This document shows, in pieces, positions 1 through 5,727 of a DNA stretch of 8,394 nt. Each line of letters begins with the position of its first letter. The stretch's first letter is position 1. The notes below the pieces were generated by a model. That model made no database searches. It had not been told where the DNA came from and saw only the letters and a program-made list of their open reading frames with translations. The stretch covers positions 580 to 8,973 of the forward strand of contig DMQJ01000463.1 in assembly GCA_003455715.1 (NCBI GenBank). The letters run 5' to 3'. A program made the position numbers and the translations under genes. This DNA comes from Acidimicrobiaceae bacterium (GTDB taxonomy: Bacteria; Actinomycetota; Acidimicrobiia; Acidimicrobiales; Ilumatobacteraceae).

Positions 1-442
1 CGCGGCCGTCGATGTCGGCACGCACTTCGCCGCGGGCGACGGCCCGATCCCAGATGACCATCACCTGCTCGCGGTCGGGCGCCCAGCGTGCTTCCCACAC
101 GTGGGCGGCGAACTCGGGGTCCCGGATCATCTCGTGCAAGCGGTCGCCGATGACGTTGCGATCGTGCGTGACCAGTTGCTGCACGAGGTGGCCGACGGCG
201 GCGACGAGTTCGGTGCGCACCGAACCGAGGTCGGGCATCGCCGGTGGCACCGTGTCGTTGGTGAGCGCTTCGAACAGCAGGGCGGCCCTGGAGTGCCACC
301 GGCGGTAGACGGCGGGCCGACTCACTCCGGCGTGGGCGGCTGCGTCGGCGATGGTGCCCCCCGCGGGCCCGTGGTCGCGCAGCAGTACCCGTGCCGCGGC
401 GAGCACCCGGTCGTCGATGTGGGGGTCGCGGTGGCGTGACAC
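1..442 (-). CDS. TetR/AcrR-family transcriptional repressor (C-terminus cut by window edge)
   Basis: The reverse strand from a GTG at 442 to the window edge is open for 147 codons. It shows the TetR layout: an N-terminal three-helix DNA-binding domain (roughly residues 9-55) with the recognition-helix signature AGVSRPAVYRRW at 38-49, then a helical ligand/dimer domain. The end of the visible part, WDRAVARGEVRADID (131-145), is typical of the TetR_C_11-type C-terminal domain. Proteins of this family are about 190-200 residues long, so some 45-50 residues lie outside the window. The GTG was chosen because it gives the usual short N-terminal arm (VSRHRDPHIDDRVL), and no ATG fits in frame upstream. 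The gene is divergent from the lipoprotein gene at 540, and two inverted repeats lie between the starts, so autoregulation and control of the neighbour are plausible. The ligand and true target cannot be read from the sequence. Confidence 0.9.
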   Translation of the reverse strand, partial: MSRHRDPHIDDRVLAAARVLLRDHGPAGGTIADAAAHAGVSRPAVYRRWHSRAALLFEALTNDTVPPAMPDLGSVRTELVAAVGHLVQQLVTHDRNVIGDRLHEMIRDPEFAAHVWEARWAPDREQVMVIWDRAVARGEVRADIDGR

Positions 443-455
443 TGCCGCACAGTGT
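439..455. promoter_or_regulatory. Inverted repeat, candidate TetR operator overlapping the repressor start
   Basis: ACACTG (439-444) and CAGTGT (450-455) form a perfect 6-bp inverted repeat with a 5-nt spacer, 17 bp in total, a size typical of TetR-family operators. It overlaps the GTG start codon of the repressor at 440-442, where binding could block its transcription or translation. The first half, extended to ACACTGCC, recurs at 482-489. Binding is inferred from position and symmetry only. Confidence 0.45.
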
Positions 456-470
456 GCACCATCCACGACC

Positions 471-485
471 GTGTATTCGTTACAC
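471..485. promoter_or_regulatory. Second inverted repeat in the divergent spacer, candidate operator
   Basis: GTGTA (471-475) and TACAC (481-485) form a perfect 5-bp inverted repeat with a 5-nt spacer, the same spacing as the repeat at 439-455. The two centres (447 and 478) are 31 bp apart, close to three helical turns, so both sites would face the same side of the DNA. The right half continues as ACACTGCC, which is shared with the first repeat. It lies about 55 bp upstream of the lipoprotein start, where it could overlap that promoter. No convincing -35/-10 pair was assigned. Confidence 0.4.
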
Positions 486-539
486 TGCCACGAAATCAAC
501 TGCCCACCCCCCGGGCAGCCGATGTACGGGAGAAACACG

Positions 540-1688
540 ATGAAGTCGTTCCGCCGCTCTGCCGCCGTGCTCGGCGCCGCTGCGTTCCTGCTTGCCGCCT
601 GTGGTGGCGACGACAAGGGTTCGAGCGACACCACCGCAGCACCCACGACCGTCACCCCCGAAGGTGGCGACACCACGATGGCGCCCGACACCACGGCCGC
701 CGAAGCGCCCAGCGACCTGGTGCCCGGCGACGTGGAGTATCGAGTGGTGAACCTGCTCGACGAGCCGGTCGATGTGTACGTGCGCACCCAGGGTGTGGTG
801 GAGGCATGGTTGATGGAGGAAGGCGTGGCGCCCGGCGCGGTCACCGACCTCTACGCCCCGCCCGCTGAGGGCACCTTCCTCGTCACCACCGCTGGTGGCG
901 GCGACCCCGAGTGTGTCATCGACTGCCCGCACTTCATCGCCGAACTCACCGCGTTCGACACCGACGGCCCCGTGCACACCGTGGTGCTGTACGACAACGC
1001 CGGCACGCCCGCATCGTTCGACCTGTGGGAGCAGGCACCGGGCGGCAGCGGCAACGCCAACGAGATGGTGGCCGCCGACCCCGCCATGGGCACCGTGGTG
1101 ATCACTGCGATCGCGCTCACCGACGCCGACTTCGGTCTGCGGGTGGGCTTCGACGGCGTGTCTGGTTGCCAAGAGCCCGCGAACCTGACGGGAGTGCTCG
1201 TGGGCGGCAACCAGACGCCGGCGTATCTGTACGACGGTTCGTCGGTTGACGTCACCCTCTACGCCAACACCGACCGCGAGTGCGCCACCGAGGTGGCTGG
1301 TGGCCCGTACACCATCACCGGTGGCCCCGGCACCCGCACCCACCTGATGCTGTTCGGCTCGGCCGACTCGATGGAGGCCATCATCCTGCCGATGGTGGGC
1401 GACGAAGATGCGGCCGCCAACCCTGGTGAGGGTGACGGCGGTGTCGACCCGGCCCTGGCCGTTGAGCTGCTGGCAACCGATCTGGAGGCCGACCCGGGCC
1501 TGCCGGCCGACCAGGCCGTGTGCGCAGCTGAACTGGTGGTGGAGGCCGTCGGCCCCGACGTGCTGGTGGTAGATGGCGAGCTCATCGACCCGGCCGACCT
1601 CAACGACGAAGACGATGCTGCAGTGGTCGATGCACTCATCGCCTCGGTCGACGAGTGCGGCATCGACCCCGCGATGTTCGGCTTCTGA
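540..1688 (+). CDS. Secreted lipoprotein with two weakly DUF4397-like halves and acidic C-terminal region
   Basis: The ATG at 540 has a ribosome site GGGAG at 528-532 and gives a textbook lipoprotein signal peptide: MKSFRR, a hydrophobic stretch, then the lipobox LLAAC with Cys21 as the lipidated residue. Longer upstream starts would bury this signal. The protein is 382 residues. Residues 22-63 are a low-complexity Thr/Ala/Pro/Asp linker. About 65-165 and 183-285 look like two beta-rich halves; the opening YRVVNLLDEPVDVYV at 67-81 recalls DUF4397 domains, but the match is weak. Residues 303-382 form an acidic helical region with Cys328 and Cys373, a layout seen in actinobacterial surface proteins. 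Other cysteines (125, 129, 210, 248) may pair outside the membrane. The gene is divergent from the TetR gene and may be its target. A role in envelope or ligand binding is inference; no enzymatic motif is visible. Confidence 0.85.
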   Translation: MKSFRRSAAVLGAAAFLLAACGGDDKGSSDTTAAPTTVTPEGGDTTMAPDTTAAEAPSDLVPGDVEYRVVNLLDEPVDVYVRTQGVVEAWLMEEGVAPGAVTDLYAPPAEGTFLVTTAGGGDPECVIDCPHFIAELTAFDTDGPVHTVVLYDNAGTPASFDLWEQAPGGSGNANEMVAADPAMGTVVITAIALTDADFGLRVGFDGVSGCQEPANLTGVLVGGNQTPAYLYDGSSVDVTLYANTDRECATEVAGGPYTITGGPGTRTHLMLFGSADSMEAIILPMVGDEDAAANPGEGDGGVDPALAVELLATDLEADPGLPADQAVCAAELVVEAVGPDVLVVDGELIDPADLNDEDDAAVVDALIASVDECGIDPAMFGF

Positions 1689-1707
1689 CCCGCCCACAGA
1701 GGTTCTG

Positions 1708-1723
1708 CGTCACGTACGTCACG
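1708..1723. repeat. Short tandem direct repeat CGTCACG-TA-CGTCACG
   Basis: CGTCACG occurs at 1708-1714 and again at 1717-1723 with a 2-nt spacer, and the middle contains the palindrome ACGTACGT (1712-1719). It lies in the short gap after the lipoprotein stop and before the convergent gene fragment. It lacks the stem and T-run of a terminator. It may be a protein-binding site or chance; the function is unknown. Confidence 0.3.
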
Positions 1724-1744
1724 GACTAGGTGCCCCGCAACCGT

Positions 1745-2092
1745 TCAGCACCTCGTCGACGGCGGGGCTACTCGTCGGTGGTGAGGCGTTGTTCGATGCG
1801 GTCGCCGTGGGCTGCTTCGGCGGCGTGGGCGCACGAACTGCGACCGATGCTCGCGGCTGCGGTCGAGCACCAGGTCGACCGCGGCGCCGCGGCGCACGCA
1901 CGAACGCACGGCGACCCGCTCGATGATGTCGGGTTCCGTTGGCCACTCGTCGGCCCGGTGGGCGTACACCTTGGCGGTGCGCGGCCAGGTGTCGCGCACC
2001 TTCAGCACCACCCCCTGTGGCCCGAGCGGCAGCCGCAGCAGATACGGCAAACTCGAGTCGGCGTCGGGGTTGCGAGCGATCACGAACTCCAC
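1745..2092 (-). pseudogene. Truncated small conserved actinobacterial protein (ERCC4-nuclease-neighbour type), C-terminus replaced
   Basis: From a GTG at 2092 the frame reads VEFVIARNPDADSSLPYLL, then DTWPRTAKVY (34-43) and RSCVRRGAAVDLVLDRSRE (63-81). From memory this matches a small conserved actinobacterial family of about 115-125 residues, often annotated as ERCC4 domain-containing. Family members continue after RSQFV with a conserved tract rich in Thr-Arg-Ala-Arg-Gly and ending in Phe-Trp-Gln-Ser. Here, after residue 87, the frame turns into an Arg/Pro/His-rich tail (RPRRRSSPRRPHR) with a non-coding look and stops at 1745-1747. The shifted frame over 1830-1768 (AHAAEAAHGDRIEQRLTTDE, then TAG) has good high-GC codon choice. 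I infer that the 5' part of one gene was joined out of frame to the 3' end of another. The frame could still make a 115-residue protein. Upstream of the GTG the same frame reads HRTGRVGKT, vaguely like helicase motif VI, probably by chance. Confidence 0.6.
1768..1830 (-). pseudogene. Possible 3' remnant of a second gene, in a frame shifted against the preceding fragment
   Basis: On the minus strand this stretch reads AHAAEAAHGDRIEQRLTTDE followed by TAG. Nearly all codons end in G or C (GCC, CAC, GAC, ATC, CTC, ACC), as real genes in this genome do, whereas the frame continuing from the upstream fragment gives an Arg/Pro-rich tail here. This suggests the last 20 codons of an unrelated gene left after a deletion. 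Its identity cannot be told from so few residues, and a chance good-looking frame in GC-rich DNA is possible. Confidence 0.3.
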
Positions 2093-2160
2093 CCCCGCAG
2101 TCTTGCCGACGCGGCCGGTGCGGTGTTGTGGTGTGCCTGTCGGGTCGGGGGCGGCCGCAG

Positions 2161-2916
2161 TCAGCAGGACTTCGAGGTTGGCGTGAGCCGGCAGGCCTCG
2201 TCGTAGCCCTTCTTGACGCCCGAAACCGCTGAGACCCCAGCAATGGCCACTGAAATGGCGGCGGTTACCACCACTGCGCCCACGAAGCCCTTCGCCCGTG
2301 CAAACACGGGTGGCTCGGCGACGGCTCGGCGGTGGCTTGTCATGAACTCGGTGAGGGCACGGTCGAGGTCGCGGAGGTTGGCCTTCACGGTCTGTGGAGC
2401 CGAACTGATCGCCTGCATGCCGCGGCTGGTCGCGTTCGCTGCATGGGTGCCCGCCATCCAGAGGTAGCGGATCACCCACAGCAGTGCGCCGCCAGACAGC
2501 AGGCCGACCATCACGCTGGCAGTACCGGCAAACTCGCCGAGTGCTTCGCCGATGCCCTGGAGGACATCCATCCAATAGAGGATCAGCGCGATCGGCCCGC
2601 TGGCTGCGAGCCCAGTGATGGTGGGCTGCTTGAGGAACGCCAGTCCGACGTCCTTGGCAGCGTCGACGGCGGCACCTTGGGCGCTGCCGAGAGCTCGGGA
2701 GAGGCTGGCTTTGGTGGCGACAACCTCGGCGTACGCGGCCAGTTCTTCGGCCTCCTTGGTTGCCTCCGGACGAAATGTACGAAGGTCGTTGGCGGCGCGT
2801 TGGAGGTACTCGTAGATGGCCGACATTTGAAGGTTGCGTTCCACCATGTTCAGGCTTTCGGCCTTCTCCATGAGCGAGGCAGCTGTCCTGATGACGTTCG
2901 AAGCTGTTGCAGCCAT
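2161..2916 (-). CDS. Hypothetical membrane protein with three predicted transmembrane helices
   Basis: This is a 251-residue protein with an ATG start at 2916. Residues 1-95 are helical and polar, with charged repeats such as EATKEAEELAAYAEVV (51-66) that suggest a coiled coil. Three hydrophobic segments follow: about 99-118 (ending LILYWMDVLQ), 131-153 (VMVGLLSGGALLWVIRYLW) and 209-231 (FVGAVVVTAAISVAIAGVSAV). A basic/amphipathic stretch lies between the second and third, and the short tail ends in two cysteines (242, 251). I do not recognise the family. The gene is divergent from the helical protein gene at 2990 with a 73-bp gap, so the two may share a control region. A long soluble helical arm plus membrane helices next to a restriction-type nuclease could fit a membrane effector, but this is guesswork from context. 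Confidence 0.8.
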   Translation of the reverse strand: MAATASNVIRTAASLMEKAESLNMVERNLQMSAIYEYLQRAANDLRTFRPEATKEAEELAAYAEVVATKASLSRALGSAQGAAVDAAKDVGLAFLKQPTITGLAASGPIALILYWMDVLQGIGEALGEFAGTASVMVGLLSGGALLWVIRYLWMAGTHAANATSRGMQAISSAPQTVKANLRDLDRALTEFMTSHRRAVAEPPVFARAKGFVGAVVVTAAISVAIAGVSAVSGVKKGYDEACRLTPTSKSC

Positions 2917-2989
2917 GCGCGGACGCTAATCCGTTTCAGAAAGGTCGATGACCGAGCGGCGCAGAGCCGGGATGAGAGGCTGCGCGAAG
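2917..2989. promoter_or_regulatory. Divergent intergenic region between membrane-protein and helical-protein genes
   Basis: This 73-bp space must hold the start signals for both divergent genes unless they are read from further away. GAGAGG at 2974-2979 is a good ribosome site for the plus-strand ATG at 2990. The stretch 2926-2950 is locally A/T-richer than its surroundings and is the likeliest promoter site, but I cannot assign -35 and -10 elements. No convincing operator-type repeat was seen. Confidence 0.35.
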
Positions 2990-4222
2990 ATGGAACCCAT
3001 GGGCTTCTTGAAGCGGTCGGAGTCGGTCGACATTGTTGTCGCTGAGAAGGGCGTCATGGTGGTCGGCTCCGAGTCGAGTGTTGCGAAGGTGAGAGACCTC
3101 ATGCTTCGCGTAGTTGGCGACGAGGTCCCCCTTCGATCGAGCGTGGCGTCGGCTGCAGCGGGTGTCGCCAATGTGGTTGCGTTCGCCCAGACGCACAAGG
3201 AGTACTTCGAGTTCTCTGCCGAGGCCATGCGTCGACTCAAGGAGTACGGCAGCATCGAAACCAAAGGCGGGTACTTCCGTAGCTTTGTGCGCGACGGGCG
3301 GCTGTTCGCAGGAAATCTCGACTGGAAGCCAGCGAACTTCGGCCCGGAACAGGCGCTGTCGCTGCAGGCGGCTGCCGCGCAGATGGCGATCCGTGCTGCG
3401 ATCGCCGAGGTGCAGGCCGCCATCGACGAGGTGAAAGACATCGTCGACGACCTCGCCAAGTGGGCGGAGGCGGAGCGGCTGGGCAATGTTCTCGGAGATC
3501 GTCGGACACTCGAGCCGTTGCTCACCGAGGCCCGCAGCGGTTCGGGGCTCTCGCGCACGTCGTGGCAAACGGTGGCGTGGTTGGGGCCGCAGATGACGCG
3601 CGACATCGAATCGCTTCGGGCGCGACTGATGCGCGAGGTTGCCGATCAGGAGCGCTCGCGTGCCGCCGGTGGCCGAGCCGACCAGGTCGACGTGTTGGAA
3701 GACCGGGTGAAGATGGTGCTGGCACTCCTGGTGGTAGCGGAGGAGAACCTGGCGTGGTGGAAGGAGATTGAGCTTGCCCATGCCCGCGACCATGAGCCTG
3801 CAGCCTTGGCCACCAAGACGGCTGCAGCGAGAGAGTTTCTCGACCGGCTCGATGCCGACGATCGTTCGCTCGTGACTGCGTTGCAGGACAAGCTGATGGA
3901 ACTCACCCGCCCGTCGGGGTTCGAGGGCCTCAACCCGTTTGCTCGAAAGCTGTTGACGACCGAGGCGGCGAGCCTCTCCGAGGCAATCTCCGAGTTTGCG
4001 GAGCGGCGTCGTTTGGTGGCCGAGGCAACTGAGCTGGTGGCGCTTCCCGACGCCCGCGAGTCGTTCAACAACGTGAAGCAAGTTGTGGCCGACGGCCTGC
4101 GTCGGGGCAAGGACGCGGTGGCCAGCGTGGTGCCCAACAACAAGCGTGCCGTCGAGCGCGGCGAGGAACCGCAGGCTTTGGAGCCCGGCGGCGAGCCGGA
4201 ACCCAAGTCGGACCATGGGTAA
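2990..4222 (+). CDS. Large alpha-helical hypothetical protein upstream of Mrr-type nuclease
   Basis: The chosen ATG at 2990 (MEPMGFLKRS) lies 10 nt after GAGAGG (2974-2979); ATGs at 2948, 2972 and 2999 are in-frame alternatives. It encodes 410 residues. The start is beta-like (VDIVVAEKGVMVVGS, 13-27), followed by FEFSAEAMRRLKEYG (73-87) and a Gly/aromatic stretch GGYFRSFVRDGRLF (93-106). The remainder is almost wholly helical, with LSLQAAAAQMAIRAAIAEVQ at 123-142 and further coiled-coil-like segments to about 380, and an acidic Pro/Glu tail. No membrane helix or catalytic motif is seen. The opening resembles a loosely defined actinobacterial group I recall as hypothetical proteins; no function is known to me. 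Its 45-bp distance to the downstream nuclease gene on the same strand suggests co-transcription. Confidence 0.8.
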   Translation: MEPMGFLKRSESVDIVVAEKGVMVVGSESSVAKVRDLMLRVVGDEVPLRSSVASAAAGVANVVAFAQTHKEYFEFSAEAMRRLKEYGSIETKGGYFRSFVRDGRLFAGNLDWKPANFGPEQALSLQAAAAQMAIRAAIAEVQAAIDEVKDIVDDLAKWAEAERLGNVLGDRRTLEPLLTEARSGSGLSRTSWQTVAWLGPQMTRDIESLRARLMREVADQERSRAAGGRADQVDVLEDRVKMVLALLVVAEENLAWWKEIELAHARDHEPAALATKTAAAREFLDRLDADDRSLVTALQDKLMELTRPSGFEGLNPFARKLLTTEAASLSEAISEFAERRRLVAEATELVALPDARESFNNVKQVVADGLRRGKDAVASVVPNNKRAVERGEEPQALEPGGEPEPKSDHG

Positions 4223-4267
4223 CCACTCAGGCCCAACCGCCTCCACTGAGCAACTACGGTTCACCTG

Positions 4268-5290
4268 ATGGCGACCCTGTGGGGCATTCACAACGATCAG
4301 CCGGCGCTCGACCTGATCGAAGGGAAGTTCATCAGCATCGGCTGGGAGGAACTGGGCGACCTTCGGGAGATCGGGCACGACAGGGAGACGCTGAAGGCCC
4401 GGCTTGCTGCCACGTATCCGATGGCGAAGCCGGGTGCGATTCCGGTGTGGGCCGGTGTCATCCATCGCTTCATCGAAGGAATGCAGGTGGGCGACTACGT
4501 GGTCAGCCCCAACAAGGCCGACCGCACCCTGAACTTCGGCCGCGTGGTGAGCGAGTTCTACGTGGACGAGGGGTCGCTCGGATTGCACGCGAATCGTCGA
4601 CGTGTCGACTGGATCCGTACAGGCGTGCCTCGCGCCGACTTCTCGCCGAGTGCGCTGCACGAAATCGGCTCCGCACTGACGCTGTTCGTGGTGAAGACAC
4701 ACGCGACTGAGTTTCTAGCGGCGATCGGCTCCGGCACACAGGTCGACAAGCCTGCGGAGCCGAGTGACGACGAGGCGGTCGACCTAGCGGAGGACGAACC
4801 CAACGCTGAACGGGTCGACAGCTACAGCCGCGACTTCGTGATCGGTGTGTTGCGCAAGATGGACGCCTACCGGTTCGAACACTTCGTCGCTGGCCTACTG
4901 ACAGCGATGGGCTATCGAGCCGCGGCCACACAAGCGAGCGGAGACGGAGGGGTTGACGTGATCGCCAGTCGTGACCCCCTCGGCCTGGAACCGCCGATCA
5001 TCAAGGTGCAGTGCAAGCGCACCGTCAGCGCAATCGGGAGCCCCGACGTGCAGAAGCTCGCTGGAGCACTTGCCAACGGTGGTTCCGAGCTCGGCCTGTT
5101 CGTCACGCTTGGTGGGTACTCGACCGACGCGATCCACCTTGAACGAACACGCCAGAACCTGCGTCTGCTGACTGGCACCCAGCTCATCGACCTCATCTTC
5201 GAGTACTACGAGTCGCTCGACCCCGAGTGGAAGCGGATGCTGCCTCTACGACGGGTGTACGCCGTCGATCGCGACGTCAGCGGCGCGTGA
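4268..5290 (+). CDS. Type IV restriction-like endonuclease: EVE/PUA-like N-terminal domain plus Mrr catalytic domain
   Basis: This 340-residue protein is likely to cleave foreign DNA, probably modified DNA. Residues 1-150 have the pattern of the N-terminal domain of many Mrr-like restriction proteins: ISIGWEELGDL (22-32), a YP-x-KPG stretch (50-55), IHRFIEGMQVGDYVVSPNK (65-83), FGRVV (90-94) and VDWIR (113-117). I read this as an EVE/PUA-like modified-base reader. An acidic linker covers about 155-185. The Mrr-type PD-(D/E)XK domain (about 200-315) has YRFEHFVAGLLTAMGY (201-216) with Glu204, SGDGGVDV (224-231) with Asp226 and Asp230, and VQCKR (247-251) with Gln248 and Lys250, so the catalytic set appears complete. 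No methyltransferase is adjacent, which fits a stand-alone type IV enzyme. The ATG at 4268 lacks a good ribosome site, so coupling with the upstream gene is possible. Confidence 0.9.
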   Translation: MATLWGIHNDQPALDLIEGKFISIGWEELGDLREIGHDRETLKARLAATYPMAKPGAIPVWAGVIHRFIEGMQVGDYVVSPNKADRTLNFGRVVSEFYVDEGSLGLHANRRRVDWIRTGVPRADFSPSALHEIGSALTLFVVKTHATEFLAAIGSGTQVDKPAEPSDDEAVDLAEDEPNAERVDSYSRDFVIGVLRKMDAYRFEHFVAGLLTAMGYRAAATQASGDGGVDVIASRDPLGLEPPIIKVQCKRTVSAIGSPDVQKLAGALANGGSELGLFVTLGGYSTDAIHLERTRQNLRLLTGTQLIDLIFEYYESLDPEWKRMLPLRRVYAVDRDVSGA

Positions 5291-5381
5291 ACAGCCGTCA
5301 GCCTTGCCACCTGGGAGCGCATCCAGGAGTGGACAACGTGAGCGTTGTGAGGGCATCGCAGCACGGCTTACGACTGGCGGA

Positions 5382-5406
5382 AACGCCGAACTGCGGCGGC
5401 GGCGTT
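5382..5406. terminator. Weak hairpin between convergent genes
   Basis: AACGCCG (5382-5388) pairs perfectly with CGGCGTT (5400-5406) around an 11-nt loop, in the 137-bp space where the nuclease gene (plus) and the 99-residue gene (minus) converge. The position fits a bidirectional terminator, but no T-run follows on either strand, so it is at best weak. The rest of 5291-5427 shows no gene I can support. Confidence 0.3.
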
Positions 5407-5427
5407 GGGGCTACCCGCGCTCGCTAG

Positions 5428-5727
5428 TCACTCGGTGAGGACGTGGGCGACGAATGGGCTGAGTTCGCTCGGCGGAGTCGACTCAGCCATCATGCGCCGC
5501 ACCCAAGGTGCCTTTACGTGGTCTGCCTTGGCCTTGTGCCCGGTCCGACATTTTGTCCCCAGATCATGAGCGAATGACGCCGCATCAACACTGGATGTTC
5601 CGGCAACTGAGGCTAAGAGGGACACTGAGGTCGTTGACAGTCCAATGCACATGATGTGCTCGAGGATTGCCAAGTCACTTGCCGATACTGCGCTACTGAG
5701 TTTGATCTCATCGATTCCGACTGTCAA
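5428..5727 (-). CDS. Small hypothetical protein, overlapping downstream partner of the Nudix fusion gene
   Basis: From a TTG at 5727 this frame encodes 99 residues and overlaps the end of the preceding gene by 20 bp (its stop is at 5708-5710), suggesting translational coupling. Base composition matches the low-GC Nudix gene rather than the flanks, supporting a shared origin. The N-terminal 60 residues are mostly helical and rather hydrophobic (SASDLAILEHIMCIGLSTTS, 15-34); the middle is basic (CRTGHKAKADHVKAPWVRRM, 60-79) and could contact nucleic acid; the end is acidic. I do not recognise the family. There is no ATG near the front; the first Met is at residue 26, so a later start is possible. 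It might be an accessory or regulatory subunit of the Nudix protein, inferred from overlap only. Confidence 0.55.
   Translation of the reverse strand: MTVGIDEIKLSSAVSASDLAILEHIMCIGLSTTSVSLLASVAGTSSVDAASFAHDLGTKCRTGHKAKADHVKAPWVRRMMAESTPPSELSPFVAHVLTE

Noticed and set aside
351..539. N-terminal extension of the lipoprotein frame starting at 351
   Set aside because: It overlaps the TetR gene, would bury the signal peptide, and the ATG at 540 has a proper ribosome site.
480..1697. Minus-strand open frame of 405 codons opposite the lipoprotein gene
   Set aside because: The plus strand has a ribosome site, signal peptide and lipobox. The antisense product is a Gly/His/Val-rich shadow without recognisable motifs.
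2093..2160. Helicase motif VI-like string HRTGRVGKT upstream of the truncated small gene
   Set aside because: Only nine residues look similar, no other helicase motif is near, and the stretch lies between two genes.
2936..4702. Minus-strand open frame of 588 codons opposite the helical-protein and nuclease genes
   Set aside because: It is antisense to two well-supported genes, has a His/Arg/Leu-rich composition without domain sense, and is the usual shadow frame of GC-rich coding DNA.
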